Shown here one piece after another: positions 39,344-48,918 of a DNA stretch of 64,000 nt. Source of the DNA: Myroides pelagicus (GTDB lineage: Bacteria; Bacteroidota; Bacteroidia; Flavobacteriales; Flavobacteriaceae). The stretch lies in contig NZ_WMJY01000003.1 in NCBI RefSeq assembly GCF_009711055.1, positions 315 through 64,314 of the forward strand, given 5' to 3'. Both the position numbers and the translations under genes were made by a program. The notes under the pieces are model-generated. The model worked only from the letters and a program-made list of their open reading frames with translations. It was not told where the DNA came from and did no database searches. The stretch's first letter is position 1; every line of letters begins with the position of its first letter.

Positions 39344-39611
39344 CTCTATTTCTTTTTTCTAAGTAAAACGAAAATGCTACTGTGCCTAAAAAAGCAATTA
39401 ATGCCAAAATAATGGCTACATCTAAAAACAAGGCGCTATCAGCTATTAAACTAAACAAGCCAATTACTCCTACACCTACCGTAATAAGCAAATCTAAAGC
39501 TACTACTCGATCCGCTACAGATGGCCCTTTTAAGAATCTTATGAATATAAAGATCAAAGAAAGACTTATGATAGGCATTATCACATAAAATAAATAATCA
39601 TCAACTGTCAT
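39336..39611 (-). CDS. mnhF: Mrp Na+/H+ antiporter subunit F
   Basis: A 91-residue, three-helix membrane protein with the family motif GPSVADRVVALDLL (about 29-42). It overlaps mnhE by 4 nt and mnhG by 8 nt, indicating coupled translation. Confidence 0.93.
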   Translation of the reverse strand: MTVDDYLFYVIMPIISLSLIFIFIRFLKGPSVADRVVALDLLITVGVGVIGLFSLIADSALFLDVAIILALIAFLGTVAFSFYLEKRNRDD

Positions 39612-40090
39612 CGCAATAACTCTAATAATTTAGTTTCTGTTCGGTCTTTTAAATTGCGTATAAACTTCTGCTTATTGCGCAAATACATTGTATGTATATA
39701 TAAATAACTTTTATCATCTGCTATATCCATCACCATAGTACCTGGTGTTAAAGCAATAATATTCGTTAACATTGTAATCTCAAAATCTGTCTTTGCATCT
39801 AATGGATATTTAATTATCCCTGGTGTTGTATTATAGTTAGGCGTGATCACATCTTTTGCTACGCGTAGATTAGCCTCCATCATATCATAAAAAAAGTACA
39901 TTGTAAAAACTAATGCCTTTGGTACTCGATAAAAATACTGCTTCTCCTTCAAGTTAGAATGTCGCGTCAACATCCACAAAATGAAAAAACCTGCTAAATA
40001 ACCAAACAAAAAATTTGAGTAATTTAATTGACCTGTCAATGCAACCCAAACGAACGTCAATAATAGATTTAATAAAAAGTATTTCAACAT
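39608..40090 (-). CDS. mnhE: Mrp Na+/H+ antiporter subunit E
   Basis: A 160-residue protein with two N-terminal hydrophobic segments and a cytoplasmic C-terminal domain. FVWVALTG, ANLRVAKDVITP and LTNIIALTPGTMVMDI match MnhE. It follows mnhD by 6 nt. Confidence 0.93.
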   Translation of the reverse strand: MLKYFLLNLLLTFVWVALTGQLNYSNFLFGYLAGFFILWMLTRHSNLKEKQYFYRVPKALVFTMYFFYDMMEANLRVAKDVITPNYNTTPGIIKYPLDAKTDFEITMLTNIIALTPGTMVMDIADDKSYLYIHTMYLRNKQKFIRNLKDRTETKLLELLR

Positions 40091-40096
40091 ATGCTA

Positions 40097-41608
40097 TTAC
40101 TTTAAATGGTTCATTACTGAATCAATATAAATCTGAGGATTCTTTAACTCATAGGCAACTCGTTCAGAAATCTCAAAAATAAAAGACGCCTTAAATCCTA
40201 TAAATAAAGATACTACTGCTAAAGCAACAATAGGTAACACTAGTGCTATTTTACCTCTTTTATGAAAATTGCAAAAGTGATCTATTTCTTCACTATTTGG
40301 TTTAGGTAAATCTTTCCAAAAAATCTCCGACCAAATTCGCGCTACTATAAATAAAGTGATAAAGCTAGCAAAAATTAAGGTTCCTAACAATACGTAACTG
40401 CCTTGAGCAAATGCTTCTTGAAACAACATAATCTTCGGCCAAAAACCAGATAACGGTGGAATACCCGCTAATGAAAACAATATAATTGCAAAAACTATAC
40501 TCAACTTTGGGTAATCTTTATAGAATCCTCCTAAACGATAAATATCTTGTGTTTCCCTAATTTTATTTATGATACCACTCATCATAAACAAATTACTTTT
40601 AATGATAACATCGTGGATTAAATAGAAAATAACACCTACAAGAGCTAGCTCTGTATACAAACCAATCCCTGCTATTAAATACCCTATATGACATACTATA
40701 AAATAAGATAAAATACGTCGTAAATTTCTCTTATTAATCACTCCTAATGCTCCGCTAATCATCGTCAAAACTGCAATTGCTACAAATACTCCTTGAATGA
40801 AGTCATCTGGTGTAAAAACTACCGTAAATATGCGTAACATGGAATAAACTCCCATCTTCGTTAATAATCCACCAAACACTGCACCAATAGCTGATGGTGG
40901 TGTATGATATGATGATGGCAACCAAAAATACATTGGAAATACTGCTGATTTAATTCCAAAGCCTACAAAAAATAGTAATGCAGTTACTGTTACCAAACCT
41001 CTGTTTTCAACAGCTGCCACGTGCTCTGGTAAATCAGCGATATTTAAACTTCCCGTAATACCATACAAAATTCCTATAGCCGTAAGAAATATAGACGAGG
41101 CAAGCATATTCATCGTTACATACTTCACTGCTCCTTCCATCTGTCGCTTCTTCCCACCTAAGGTTAATAAAACAAATGATGAAATAATAACAACTTCAAA
41201 CCACACATAGAGATTAAAAATATCGCCGGTCAAAAAAGCACCGTTTAGCCCCATAATTAAAAAGTGAAAGATCACAAAATAACCATAGCGAATGCGACTT
41301 GTATTAATAGCTTCTGTAGAATAAATTCCTACACACAAAGATACCAAAGCGGTAAGCATAACCATTGTTGCACTTAACATGTCACTGACAAAAGTGATTC
41401 CAAATGGAGCTTCCCAGCCTCCTACTTGGAGCGTCATATTGCCATTTTGCCATACAGATATCGATAATTGCAAGCTTACTAAAAAAGCAATACTGTTCCC
41501 TATAATACTAATCGTCTTCTGTGCGCGGATTTTCTTCCAAAAAAACATTAATACTATTGCCGTAAGCATATGTACTAAAATAGGCGCTAATATAAAGTTC
41601 GAAATCAT
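40097..41608 (-). CDS. mnhD: Mrp Na+/H+ antiporter subunit D
   Basis: A 503-residue proton-channel-like subunit related to complex I NuoN/NuoM, with about 14 membrane helices. Conserved charged residues in helices include Glu in NLYVWFEVV and Lys in GFGIKSAVFPMYFWLPSSYHTPPS. It starts inside the last codons of mnhC (4-nt overlap). Confidence 0.94.
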   Translation of the reverse strand: MISNFILAPILVHMLTAIVLMFFWKKIRAQKTISIIGNSIAFLVSLQLSISVWQNGNMTLQVGGWEAPFGITFVSDMLSATMVMLTALVSLCVGIYSTEAINTSRIRYGYFVIFHFLIMGLNGAFLTGDIFNLYVWFEVVIISSFVLLTLGGKKRQMEGAVKYVTMNMLASSIFLTAIGILYGITGSLNIADLPEHVAAVENRGLVTVTALLFFVGFGIKSAVFPMYFWLPSSYHTPPSAIGAVFGGLLTKMGVYSMLRIFTVVFTPDDFIQGVFVAIAVLTMISGALGVINKRNLRRILSYFIVCHIGYLIAGIGLYTELALVGVIFYLIHDVIIKSNLFMMSGIINKIRETQDIYRLGGFYKDYPKLSIVFAIILFSLAGIPPLSGFWPKIMLFQEAFAQGSYVLLGTLIFASFITLFIVARIWSEIFWKDLPKPNSEEIDHFCNFHKRGKIALVLPIVALAVVSLFIGFKASFIFEISERVAYELKNPQIYIDSVMNHLK

Positions 41609-41958
41609 ATATCTAAATCTTGCACGTTAAGTGAATCTAAGTCATCTGTCCCTGTTGTTGCGTGTACTTTCTTCAAAAGAATAATAGCAAATGCGGTTAG
41701 TCCAAAACTAATGACAATCGCGGTTAATATTAATGCCTGTGGTACTGGATCGGCATAAACGTCCGTAAATTGACTCTCTTCTCCATCGATAATTGGAGCT
41801 TTTCCCTTTGAAAGCTCTCCCATCAAAAAAATCAAAATATTAGCTCCATTACCTAACATCATAAATCCTAATAGTAGCTTGACCATACTTCGTCTTAGGA
41901 TCAAATAAATCCCTGCTGAATACAATATCCCTACCAAGAAAACTAAAAGTAACTCCAT
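41605..41958 (-). CDS. mnhC: Mrp Na+/H+ antiporter subunit C
   Basis: A 117-residue NuoK-like subunit with three helices: GILYSAGIYLILRRSMVKLLLGFMMLGNGANI is the family signature, and the third helix is QALILTAIVISFGLTAF. It lies 3 nt after mnhB and overlaps mnhD. Confidence 0.94.
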   Translation of the reverse strand: MELLLVFLVGILYSAGIYLILRRSMVKLLLGFMMLGNGANILIFLMGELSKGKAPIIDGEESQFTDVYADPVPQALILTAIVISFGLTAFAIILLKKVHATTGTDDLDSLNVQDLDI

Positions 41959-41961
41959 AAT

Positions 41962-42408
41962 TTATTGTACAGTTTCTGAAATAGTAAATAAAATCGTTAA
42001 TACAACTCCGATAACCACTAGATAAACACCTATATCAAAAAATAAGGCTGTTCCTACTGACCCTATTACCGCTACTGAATCAGCAAACCATACCCCTGTC
42101 AAAAACGACTCTCCTAACAGTACTGGTAAAAAGCTACTGACAAATGATATGACTAATCCTATAGGGATTAACATTAAAGGAGGTATCGAAAATAATCGTA
42201 ACGTGCGTTTTGTATTATAAGCAAACGAATGCAAAACAAAAGCAATCGAAGCGATCAGTCCTCCTACAAATCCACCTCCAGAAAGATAATGTCCTCTCAA
42301 TAAAACAAAAAGAGAAAACATCAGTAATAAAGGAAGTAAATAATTAGTTGCCGTACGCAAAATTGTGGCATCTAACTTCCTTTTCCTATTTCTCGAGCTC
42401 TTCATCAT
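41962..42408 (-). CDS. mnhB: Mrp Na+/H+ antiporter subunit B
   Basis: A 148-residue membrane protein with four helices, including the GHYLSGGGFVGGLIAS loop and the GTALFFDIGVYLVVIG helix typical of MnhB. It overlaps the 3' end of mnhA by 23 nt. Confidence 0.93.
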   Translation of the reverse strand: MMKSSRNRKRKLDATILRTATNYLLPLLLMFSLFVLLRGHYLSGGGFVGGLIASIAFVLHSFAYNTKRTLRLFSIPPLMLIPIGLVISFVSSFLPVLLGESFLTGVWFADSVAVIGSVGTALFFDIGVYLVVIGVVLTILFTISETVQ

Positions 42409-44701
42409 CTTTATATTTTAACATACTAAATACTCCCATTGCAGCGATTGATAATACAATTGTTTCTATCAACGTGTCAAATCCTCTAAAATCAACCAAA
42501 ATAACATTGACTACATTTTTTCCTTTTGCCAACACATAAGCATTATCTGCATAGAATCGACTAATGTCTTTGTCCGCTGGTGATACTAAAGCTTGTAAAG
42601 TTATAATTGCAATCAATGTCCCAAATGATATCGAAATTATAGCATCGCGTATCTGTAATTTTCTATCGCTAAACCTCAAAAAAGGTGGCAGTTTAAACAA
42701 TACCAAGACAAACAAAACTGTAGTCAAAGTATCTATAGCAAACTGAGTCATTCCTAAATCTGGCGCTCCGTAAAAAACAAATATTAAACAAATACAATAA
42801 CCTACTACGCCTGTTGCTGCTATGGCACTAAGTCGAGAAGATGTATTAATCGCAAATATCACAGCTATTACCGCAATCAAAAAAACAACCAACTCATATA
42901 CACGAAAAGCCGAAAGACCTGTAGTATTTACTCGTAAAGGAACGTCAGAAAACAACTTATACCCAACCAACCCTATAAAGAAAACGATGATAACAGCTAA
43001 ATATGAACGTAGGTAACTACTGTGAAACATAAATGTATAACGATAGGCAAATTGTCTAAATTTCTCTACAAAAAAGCTAATAATAACTTTTGGTGACAAT
43101 TGATTGAACCGATCCATCACTGCTAGTGAATTATTCCATTTACTAAATATAACATAAACTACCGTTCCTAACACTATTGAACACCCACTTAACAAGAGGC
43201 TTGTATTTATTCCATGCCATATTTTCAAAGGCAATTCTACTACTGCACCATATAATGCTGAGAACGTTGATAAGATCAATTCATTATATATAAATAAAGG
43301 AAAAACACCAAATACAATGGTCAAAAGGCTTAGCACAATTGTCGGTACCAACAAATACAAATCTGGACGGTGATAAATGCGCTTTAACTTATCAAATGAA
43401 CCGAAAAAAGGCTTAATTCCTATCAAAAATCCAGATGCAGTCAAAAAAACATTAGTAAACAACAATGCCCCCGTCAAAACATAAGCATAAACTTGATTAG
43501 TCAATAATAACCCCGTTTCATAAATCAACTCTTTACCTATAAATCCAAAGGTAAATGGAATACCTGCACATGAAAGTGCGGCTACCATAACTACAATAGA
43601 AAGTATTGGAAACTGATGTCTCAATCCCCTTATAGTACTAATATCTCTTGAATGTAAGGCATGATCAACTATCCCTGTCACTAAGAAAAATGTAGCTTTA
43701 TACAATGCATGTGCTACAATAAATACAGCAACTGCATACATAGCTGTTTTCGTTCCAATTCCCAACAAAAACATCAATACTCCTAATGCAGAAATTGTAG
43801 AATAGGCTAATATACCTTTCATATCTTTTCTAAACACACTGTGAAAAGCACCAAAAACCATAGTAGCTCCACCAACCAAAAGTAAAGTATTATTCCAGTA
43901 AACCTCTCCTCCTAAGATTGGCGTAAAGCGTGCTATCAAAAACACACCTGCCTTAACCATAGTCGCTGAATGCAAATATGCCGATACGGGGGTTGGTGCC
44001 TTCATCGCCCCAGGTAGCCAAAAATGAAAAGGAAACTGCGCTGACTTCGTAAAAGCTGCAATAAAAAGAAAGGAAATTAAAAGAATATAATACGGACTTT
44101 CTTTCAATAAATCGCTCTGCGATAATAACTCACTTATTGAATATGTACCCGTTATAGATCCTACTATAATCGCAAATGACAAGAGAAAGAACCCTCCGAA
44201 ACCAGTGATCGAGAATGCCCACATTGCACTCTTCCTTGACTCTTCTTCTTCGTTATTAAATCCTATCAAAAAGAAAGAACTAATACTCGTTAATTCCCAA
44301 AAAACAAATAGTGTAATTAAATTGTCAGAAGTAACAACCCCTAACATTGCTCCCATGAATAAAGTAAGGTAGCATAAAAATCGGTGCAAAAGAGGATGTC
44401 CTCTTAAATATGAAATTGCATACAAATATACCAATGTACCAATACCCGATATCAATAATCCAAAAAGAACAGATAGACCATCAAACTTAAAGTCTAAACT
44501 TATACCCAATGAAGGGACCCAATCCGAAGTATAAACAAGTGATGTTACTCCATCTTTTATCTTTGTCAGATAAATTAAGAAGTAAACAAATATCGAGAAT
44601 GGTAATAGGGATATTAATGCTACAAATTTTGTTTGTACAAAGTCCTTCAACAAAAGGATTGCAAACGCAAGTACAAAAGTGAGAAAAATTAATGTTAGCA
44701 T
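42386..44701 (-). CDS. mnhA: Mrp Na+/H+ antiporter subunit A
   Basis: The largest Mrp subunit, 771 residues, about 20 helices. The first 500 residues resemble complex I NuoL: TLFVFWELTSISSFFLIGF, then FTKSAQFPFHFWLPGAMKAPTPVSAYLHSATMVKAG with the helix-embedded Lys and His thought to carry protons. The C-terminal part (FYGAPDLGMTQFAIDTLTTVLF onward) is the MrpA-specific extension. It is the first of seven genes. No clear TAnnTTTG box was found upstream. Confidence 0.95.
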   Translation of the reverse strand: MLTLIFLTFVLAFAILLLKDFVQTKFVALISLLPFSIFVYFLIYLTKIKDGVTSLVYTSDWVPSLGISLDFKFDGLSVLFGLLISGIGTLVYLYAISYLRGHPLLHRFLCYLTLFMGAMLGVVTSDNLITLFVFWELTSISSFFLIGFNNEEEESRKSAMWAFSITGFGGFFLLSFAIIVGSITGTYSISELLSQSDLLKESPYYILLISFLFIAAFTKSAQFPFHFWLPGAMKAPTPVSAYLHSATMVKAGVFLIARFTPILGGEVYWNNTLLLVGGATMVFGAFHSVFRKDMKGILAYSTISALGVLMFLLGIGTKTAMYAVAVFIVAHALYKATFFLVTGIVDHALHSRDISTIRGLRHQFPILSIVVMVAALSCAGIPFTFGFIGKELIYETGLLLTNQVYAYVLTGALLFTNVFLTASGFLIGIKPFFGSFDKLKRIYHRPDLYLLVPTIVLSLLTIVFGVFPLFIYNELILSTFSALYGAVVELPLKIWHGINTSLLLSGCSIVLGTVVYVIFSKWNNSLAVMDRFNQLSPKVIISFFVEKFRQFAYRYTFMFHSSYLRSYLAVIIVFFIGLVGYKLFSDVPLRVNTTGLSAFRVYELVVFLIAVIAVIFAINTSSRLSAIAATGVVGYCICLIFVFYGAPDLGMTQFAIDTLTTVLFVLVLFKLPPFLRFSDRKLQIRDAIISISFGTLIAIITLQALVSPADKDISRFYADNAYVLAKGKNVVNVILVDFRGFDTLIETIVLSIAAMGVFSMLKYKDDEELEK

Positions 44702-44858
44702 ATAGGTTTTAATTCTCTAATTACTTATTTCCTGAACAGGAGTAAATATATATAAAAAAATCAAAAACTAAACCAAAAGTTAGTATTAACCAACAATTAA
44801 CGTTAATTTTTTCTCACTTCTACTTACAAATAAGAATAAAATTTATATTCTTAATTCT

Positions 44859-45863
44859 TTATTTTTTATTCAACATTTCCCAAAGTTTATCTTTCAATTC
44901 CGTAAGCCCTTGGTGCGCTACAGCTGATATAAACATATATGGTACTCCGTCTAATTCTGTATCTAATTGCTCTTTTAACTCAGTTTTCAATTCATCGTCT
45001 AACATATCACATTTCGTAATAGCTAAAAGACGATCTTTATCCAACATCTCAGGATTATATCTTCTCAACTCATCAACTAAGATATCGTACTCTTTCTTGA
45101 TATCATCTGCATCAGCAGGCACCATAAACAGCAGTGTAGAGTTACGTTCAATATGTCTTAGAAAGTAATGTCCTAACCCTTTTCCTTCCGCAGCGCCTTC
45201 GATAATTCCAGGAATATCTGCTATTACAAATGATTTAAAATCTCTATAAGCTACAATTCCTAAATTAGGCTTAAGCGTTGTAAATGGATAATCAGCAATC
45301 TTTGGTTTAGCTGAAGTCAATACAGACAACAATGTTGATTTACCTGCGTTAGGAAACCCTACTAGTCCTACATCTGCAAGTACTTTCAACTCCAAAATAA
45401 CATCCAGTTCCATACCTGACAAACCAGGCTGTGCATAACGTGGTGTCTGATTTGTCGATGATCTAAAGTGCCAGTTTCCTAAACCTCCTTTACCTCCTTG
45501 AGCAACAACACGACTTTCACCGTGCTCTGTAATCTCAAATAAAACCTCTCCTGTTTCTTTGTCTTTTACAACCGTTCCTAACGGCACTTCAATAATTCTA
45601 TCCTCTCCATCTGCACCTGTACTTCTAGAACTACCTCCATCCCCTCCATGCCCAGCTTTAATATGACGCATAAATTTCAAATGGAATAAAGTCCACAGTC
45701 CTTCATTCCCTACAATATAAACGTGTCCTCCTCGACCACCATCTCCTCCATCTGGTCCACCTTTTTCTATAAATTTTTCGCGGTGCAAGTGCGTAGAACC
45801 TCTACCTCCTTTTCCAGAAGCTACATATATTTTTACGTAATCGACAAAATTCCCTTCAGTCAT
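44859..45863 (-). CDS. obg: GTPase Obg (CgtA/ObgE)
   Basis: A 334-residue GTPase acting in large-subunit assembly and stress signalling. The glycine-rich Obg domain fills residues 1-159 ([28 protein letters not shown]), followed by the G domain with G1 GFPNAGKS (169-176), G3 DIPG (216-219) and G4 TKCD. It lacks the long C-terminal extension of E. coli and B. subtilis Obg, a common short form. It has its own -7 box, yet is co-oriented with adk and hpt. Confidence 0.95.
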   Translation of the reverse strand: MTEGNFVDYVKIYVASGKGGRGSTHLHREKFIEKGGPDGGDGGRGGHVYIVGNEGLWTLFHLKFMRHIKAGHGGDGGSSRSTGADGEDRIIEVPLGTVVKDKETGEVLFEITEHGESRVVAQGGKGGLGNWHFRSSTNQTPRYAQPGLSGMELDVILELKVLADVGLVGFPNAGKSTLLSVLTSAKPKIADYPFTTLKPNLGIVAYRDFKSFVIADIPGIIEGAAEGKGLGHYFLRHIERNSTLLFMVPADADDIKKEYDILVDELRRYNPEMLDKDRLLAITKCDMLDDELKTELKEQLDTELDGVPYMFISAVAHQGLTELKDKLWEMLNKK

Positions 45864-45912
45864 CTTTCTTTAATTATTTCTTCTTATTGCAATAGGCAAT
45901 AAATCTAAGCTG

Positions 45913-45920
45913 CAAAATTA
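45913..45920 (-). promoter_or_regulatory. -7 box for obg
   Basis: Minus-strand TAATTTTG in the adk-obg gap, 49 nt before the obg start. A TTTG at 45936-45939 is 15 nt upstream, a little close for a -33 element. Confidence 0.45.
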
Positions 45921-45947
45921 GTCTTTTTTCAGATACAAACTGTATGC

Positions 45948-46523
45948 TTATACTAAGGTATCTATAACTTTGCTAAGACGCTCTGTTACTTCCTCTATTG
46001 TTCCAATTCCATCTACTGAAGAATACATTTTCTTATTTTCATAAAACGCTATAAGTGGAGCTGTTTTCTCATTGTATTCTTTATAGCGATTGCGAATCTT
46101 AGCTTCATTTTGGTCGTCTGCTCTACCACTTGTTTTTCCTCTTTCTAAGATACGCGCTACTAATATTTCATCATTTGCATCTAACCCAATAGTTCCTGCA
46201 AAAGAAATTCCTTTTTCTTTTAATAGCTCTTCCAATGCCTCAGCTTGCTTGATTGTTCTTGGAAATCCATCAAATAAAAAACCTGCTTTATCCATATTTT
46301 TAGCAACTTCCTCCGCCAACATATTGATTGTTATTGAATCTGGCACTAATTCACCTTTGTCAATAAATACTTTTGCTTCATTACCTAAATCCGTTCCGTT
46401 CTTTAAATTATAACGGAAAACATCTCCAGTTGAAATATGAGTTAAATTATACTTTTCTTTAAGGAACTCAGCCTGCGTACCTTTTCCAGCACCTGGCTTT
46501 CCAAATAAAACGATTGCAATCAT
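45948..46523 (-). CDS. adk: Adenylate kinase (short-lid form)
   Basis: A 191-residue kinase that interconverts ATP, AMP and ADP. The P-loop GKPGAGKGT (8-16), AMP-binding THISTGDVFR and GFPRTIKQAE segments are clear. The LID between about residues 123 and 140 is short and without the zinc-binding cysteines of the long form. It is here beside hpt and obg rather than in the spc operon after secY. Confidence 0.96.
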   Translation of the reverse strand: MIAIVLFGKPGAGKGTQAEFLKEKYNLTHISTGDVFRYNLKNGTDLGNEAKVFIDKGELVPDSITINMLAEEVAKNMDKAGFLFDGFPRTIKQAEALEELLKEKGISFAGTIGLDANDEILVARILERGKTSGRADDQNEAKIRNRYKEYNEKTAPLIAFYENKKMYSSVDGIGTIEEVTERLSKVIDTLV

Positions 46524-46549
46524 TATTCTATATTTATACTGTTAGTCAA

Positions 46550-47083
46550 TTATTCTTTAATCTGGTATATCTCTGGTATATTTCTTCCAAACTTATCATA
46601 GTCCATACCATACCCTACAATAAATTTGTTTTCTATTTCAAAAGCTACATAATCTAAAGGTATATCTTTAGTATATGCTTCTGGCTTCAAACATAAGGTG
46701 CAAATTTTCACCTGTTTAGGACGCTGTTGATCAAACAAATGTTTCAAAGCAACTAACGTATTACCTGTATCCACAATATCCTCAATAATTATCACTGTAC
46801 GATCCGTTACATCAATATCCAAACCAATAAGTTGATTTACTTGATTTGTAGACTGTGTCCCGATATAAGACGCCATTTTTACAAAACTCATTTCACAGTC
46901 TCCATCATAATGCTTCACTAAATCACTAAACACCATAAAAGAACCATTCAATACACCTATGAATAAAGGCACTTCTCCATTCAAGTCAGCTTTTATCTGT
47001 GCTGCTATTTCTTTTAATCGTGTTTGGATTCGTTCGGCTGATATAAAAGGCACGAATGTCTTATCTAATACTTGTATTTCCAT
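46550..47083 (-). CDS. hpt: Hypoxanthine phosphoribosyltransferase
   Basis: A 177-residue purine salvage enzyme that joins hypoxanthine (and often guanine) to PRPP, giving IMP or GMP. The PRPP-binding loop EDIVDTGNT (101-109) and VLNGSFMVFSDL are diagnostic. The frame is open to 47116, but a TATATTTG box at 47106-47113 overlaps it, so the Met at 47083 is chosen. It heads a hpt-adk-obg gene set, and a candidate small RNA lies upstream on the same strand. Confidence 0.94.
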   Translation of the reverse strand: MEIQVLDKTFVPFISAERIQTRLKEIAAQIKADLNGEVPLFIGVLNGSFMVFSDLVKHYDGDCEMSFVKMASYIGTQSTNQVNQLIGLDIDVTDRTVIIIEDIVDTGNTLVALKHLFDQQRPKQVKICTLCLKPEAYTKDIPLDYVAFEIENKFIVGYGMDYDKFGRNIPEIYQIKE

Positions 47084-47105
47084 TGTGTTGTTTATTGATA
47101 ATTTG

Positions 47106-47113
47106 CAAATATA
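47106..47113 (-). promoter_or_regulatory. -7 box for hpt
   Basis: Minus-strand TATATTTG, 22 nt before the hpt start codon. It shows that hpt has its own promoter downstream of the candidate small-RNA terminator. Confidence 0.6.
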
Positions 47114-47241
47114 CAAAAAGAAAAAACCTATATAAGTTTATTAACAAAGGAATTACACAAACACATTAATAAACAAAGTATTCCTTCTTAAATTTAGCAA
47201 TCTTATCTATAAAAGACCAGAATATTAATCAAAATAGACAA

Positions 47242-47390
47242 ATAAAAAACGTAGCGTTTCACAACGCTACGCCTAAAACAAACTAATTCAATCTAACTCT
47301 AAAACCAAAGTAGAGTTTTATCGTTGAGATTATTTTTATTACTATTTCTAGTAATCTATCTTTAGAAACGTACTTCTATTTTTATTCCTT
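47242..47390 (-). ncRNA. Candidate small RNA upstream of hpt
   Basis: Roughly 148 nt between a TATATTTG box (47403-47396) and an intrinsic terminator. Three clear hairpins: ATTACTA-GAAA-TAGTAAT (47355-47338, a GNRA-type tetraloop), AACTCTA/TAGAGTT with a 9-nt loop (47317-47295), and CGTAGCGTT/AACGCTACG (47271-47250) followed by TTTTTT. No reading frame of useful length. hpt has a separate promoter downstream, so this looks like an independent RNA rather than only a leader. It could belong to a known flavobacterial RNA family; I cannot name one with certainty. Confidence 0.55.
47250..47271 (-). terminator. Terminator ending the candidate small RNA
   Basis: A 9-bp perfect GC-containing stem, CGTAGCGTT (47250-47258) with AACGCTACG (47263-47271), 4-nt loop, then TTTTTTATTT on the minus strand. 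It lies 167 nt before the hpt start with no upstream coding gene on that strand. Confidence 0.85.
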
Positions 47391-47395
47391 TCTCA

Positions 47396-47403
47396 CAAAT
47401 ATA
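47396..47403 (-). promoter_or_regulatory. -7 box of the candidate small RNA
   Basis: Minus-strand TATATTTG, with no gene behind it before the terminator at 47271-47250. Directly upstream is a small inverted repeat AGTTAA-TTTTT-TTAACT (47404-47420) that could be an operator. Confidence 0.5.
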
Positions 47404-47420
47404 AGTTAATTTTTTTAACT

Positions 47421-47729
47421 AAAAAATACTTTTTTAATAAATCATTATAATTAAAAAATAAACACCTTTTAATAAAATGCTAACAAAAAACACAATTAAT
47501 CACACTTTAACTCCAAAATCAAACTAATTATAATATTCACTTAAATTAAAAGGATAATTCACAAAGAAAATATTCTCCTTATAATCTCTTTCATCACACT
47601 TTAATTTGCTTAAAACTAAATCTTTCAGATGAACAATAATGTCTCGTTAAATCAACCATTGAAAATCAATTGATTACTCATAAAGATTGAAGACTAAACC
47701 TTAATTATTCATTTTATATAATTTTAAAT
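47421..47729. other. AT-rich gap before purK, nothing else seen
   Basis: Very AT-rich sequence between the candidate small-RNA promoter and the purK -7 box. No reading frame, hairpin with T-run or repeat stood out. Confidence 0.4.
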
Positions 47730-47737
47730 TATCTTTG
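47730..47737 (+). promoter_or_regulatory. -7 box for purKE
   Basis: TATCTTTG on the plus strand, 23 nt before the purK ATG. No -33 TTG at suitable distance was seen. Confidence 0.5.
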
Positions 47738-47760
47738 TGGCATAACAATACAACTACACA

Positions 47761-48915
47761 ATGAATTACTTTTCTACTGATTTCCGTTTAGGAATATTAG
47801 GAGGCGGTCAATTAGGTAAAATGCTCCTATACGACACTCGCAAATTTGACATCGCCACGAATGTACTAGACCCTAGTAAAGATGCTCCTGCGCAATATGG
47901 TGCTCATCAATTCTTTCAAGGAGATTTAATGGACTTCGAAACGGTATATCGCTTTGGTAAAACGGTCGATGTACTGACTATCGAAATTGAAAACGTTAAC
48001 TTAGATGCCCTTGACAAACTTGAAGAAGAGGGACTTAAAGTATTTCCTTCTCCAAAGACGCTACGTCTAATCCAAAACAAAGGAAATCAAAAAGATTTTT
48101 ACACAACTCACAATATTCCTACTGCTCCGTATAAGAGATATAAGAGTATAGAATCGCTAATCTCAGCAGCAAAAACAAATGAGGTAAACATGCCTTTTGT
48201 ATGGAAGTCTGCACAGTTTGGATACGATGGTAATGGTGTAAAAGTAGTTCGCTCGATTGCTGATTTGGAGACTTTACCCAATGTAGAGTGTATTGCCGAA
48301 GTAATGGTTCCGTTCAAAAATGAGTTGGCGGTAATCGTGGCTCGTTCTGCATCTGGAGAAATCAAAACTTACCCTGTAGTAGAAATGGAGTTTCACCCAG
48401 AGGCAAACCAAGTAGAATACGTCATCTGTCCTGCGCGTATAGATGCGACAGTAGCTGACAAAGCAAGAGCTATCGCTCTTCAGGTATCTGAGAAGTTTAA
48501 CCACGTTGGTTTACTTGCAGTAGAGATGTTCCAAACACAAGAGGACGAAGTATTGGTAAACGAAGTAGCTCCTCGCCCACATAACTCTGGACACTATTCG
48601 ATCGAGGCAAGCTATACTTCACAGTTTGAGCAACACATCCGTGCTATACTTGACTTACCTCTAGGTAATACAGATAGTAAAGTAGCCGGTATTATGGTCA
48701 ACTTAGTCGGTGCTGAGGGATATACAGGTCAAGTGTTTTACGAAGATATGGAGGAAATCTTAGCTATAGATGGAGTTACACCTCATATCTATGGCAAAAG
48801 AGAAACAAGACCATTCCGCAAGATGGGACATGTAACGATCGTCAATAGCGATATGACTGAAGCTAGAAAAATAGCACAACAAGTAAAAGAAACAATCAAA
48901 GTAATCAGTAAATAA
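47761..48915 (+). CDS. purK: 5-(carboxyamino)imidazole ribonucleotide synthase
   Basis: A 384-residue ATP-grasp enzyme that carboxylates AIR to N5-CAIR using bicarbonate and ATP in purine synthesis. The nucleotide-binding start LGILGGGQLGKML, the ATP-grasp segment PFVWKSAQFGYDGNGV and the metal-binding VNEVAPRPHNSGHYSIEA are intact. purE starts 3 nt after its stop. Confidence 0.96.
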   Translation: MNYFSTDFRLGILGGGQLGKMLLYDTRKFDIATNVLDPSKDAPAQYGAHQFFQGDLMDFETVYRFGKTVDVLTIEIENVNLDALDKLEEEGLKVFPSPKTLRLIQNKGNQKDFYTTHNIPTAPYKRYKSIESLISAAKTNEVNMPFVWKSAQFGYDGNGVKVVRSIADLETLPNVECIAEVMVPFKNELAVIVARSASGEIKTYPVVEMEFHPEANQVEYVICPARIDATVADKARAIALQVSEKFNHVGLLAVEMFQTQEDEVLVNEVAPRPHNSGHYSIEASYTSQFEQHIRAILDLPLGNTDSKVAGIMVNLVGAEGYTGQVFYEDMEEILAIDGVTPHIYGKRETRPFRKMGHVTIVNSDMTEARKIAQQVKETIKVISK

Positions 48916-48918
48916 ATT

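Noticed and set aside
42386..42408. Possible frameshift between mnhA and mnhB because of their 23-nt overlap
   Set aside because: Both proteins are full length with normal ends; such overlaps are usual in mrp operons.
47281..47317. GUUUUAGAGUUA-like string in the candidate small RNA, resembling a Cas9 crRNA repeat
   Set aside because: Only a dozen bases in AT-rich sequence; no repeats, spacers, anti-repeat pairing or cas genes anywhere in the window.
47242..47390. 6S RNA as identity of the candidate small RNA
   Set aside because: The predicted shape is three separate hairpins, not the long rod with a central bubble expected of 6S RNA.
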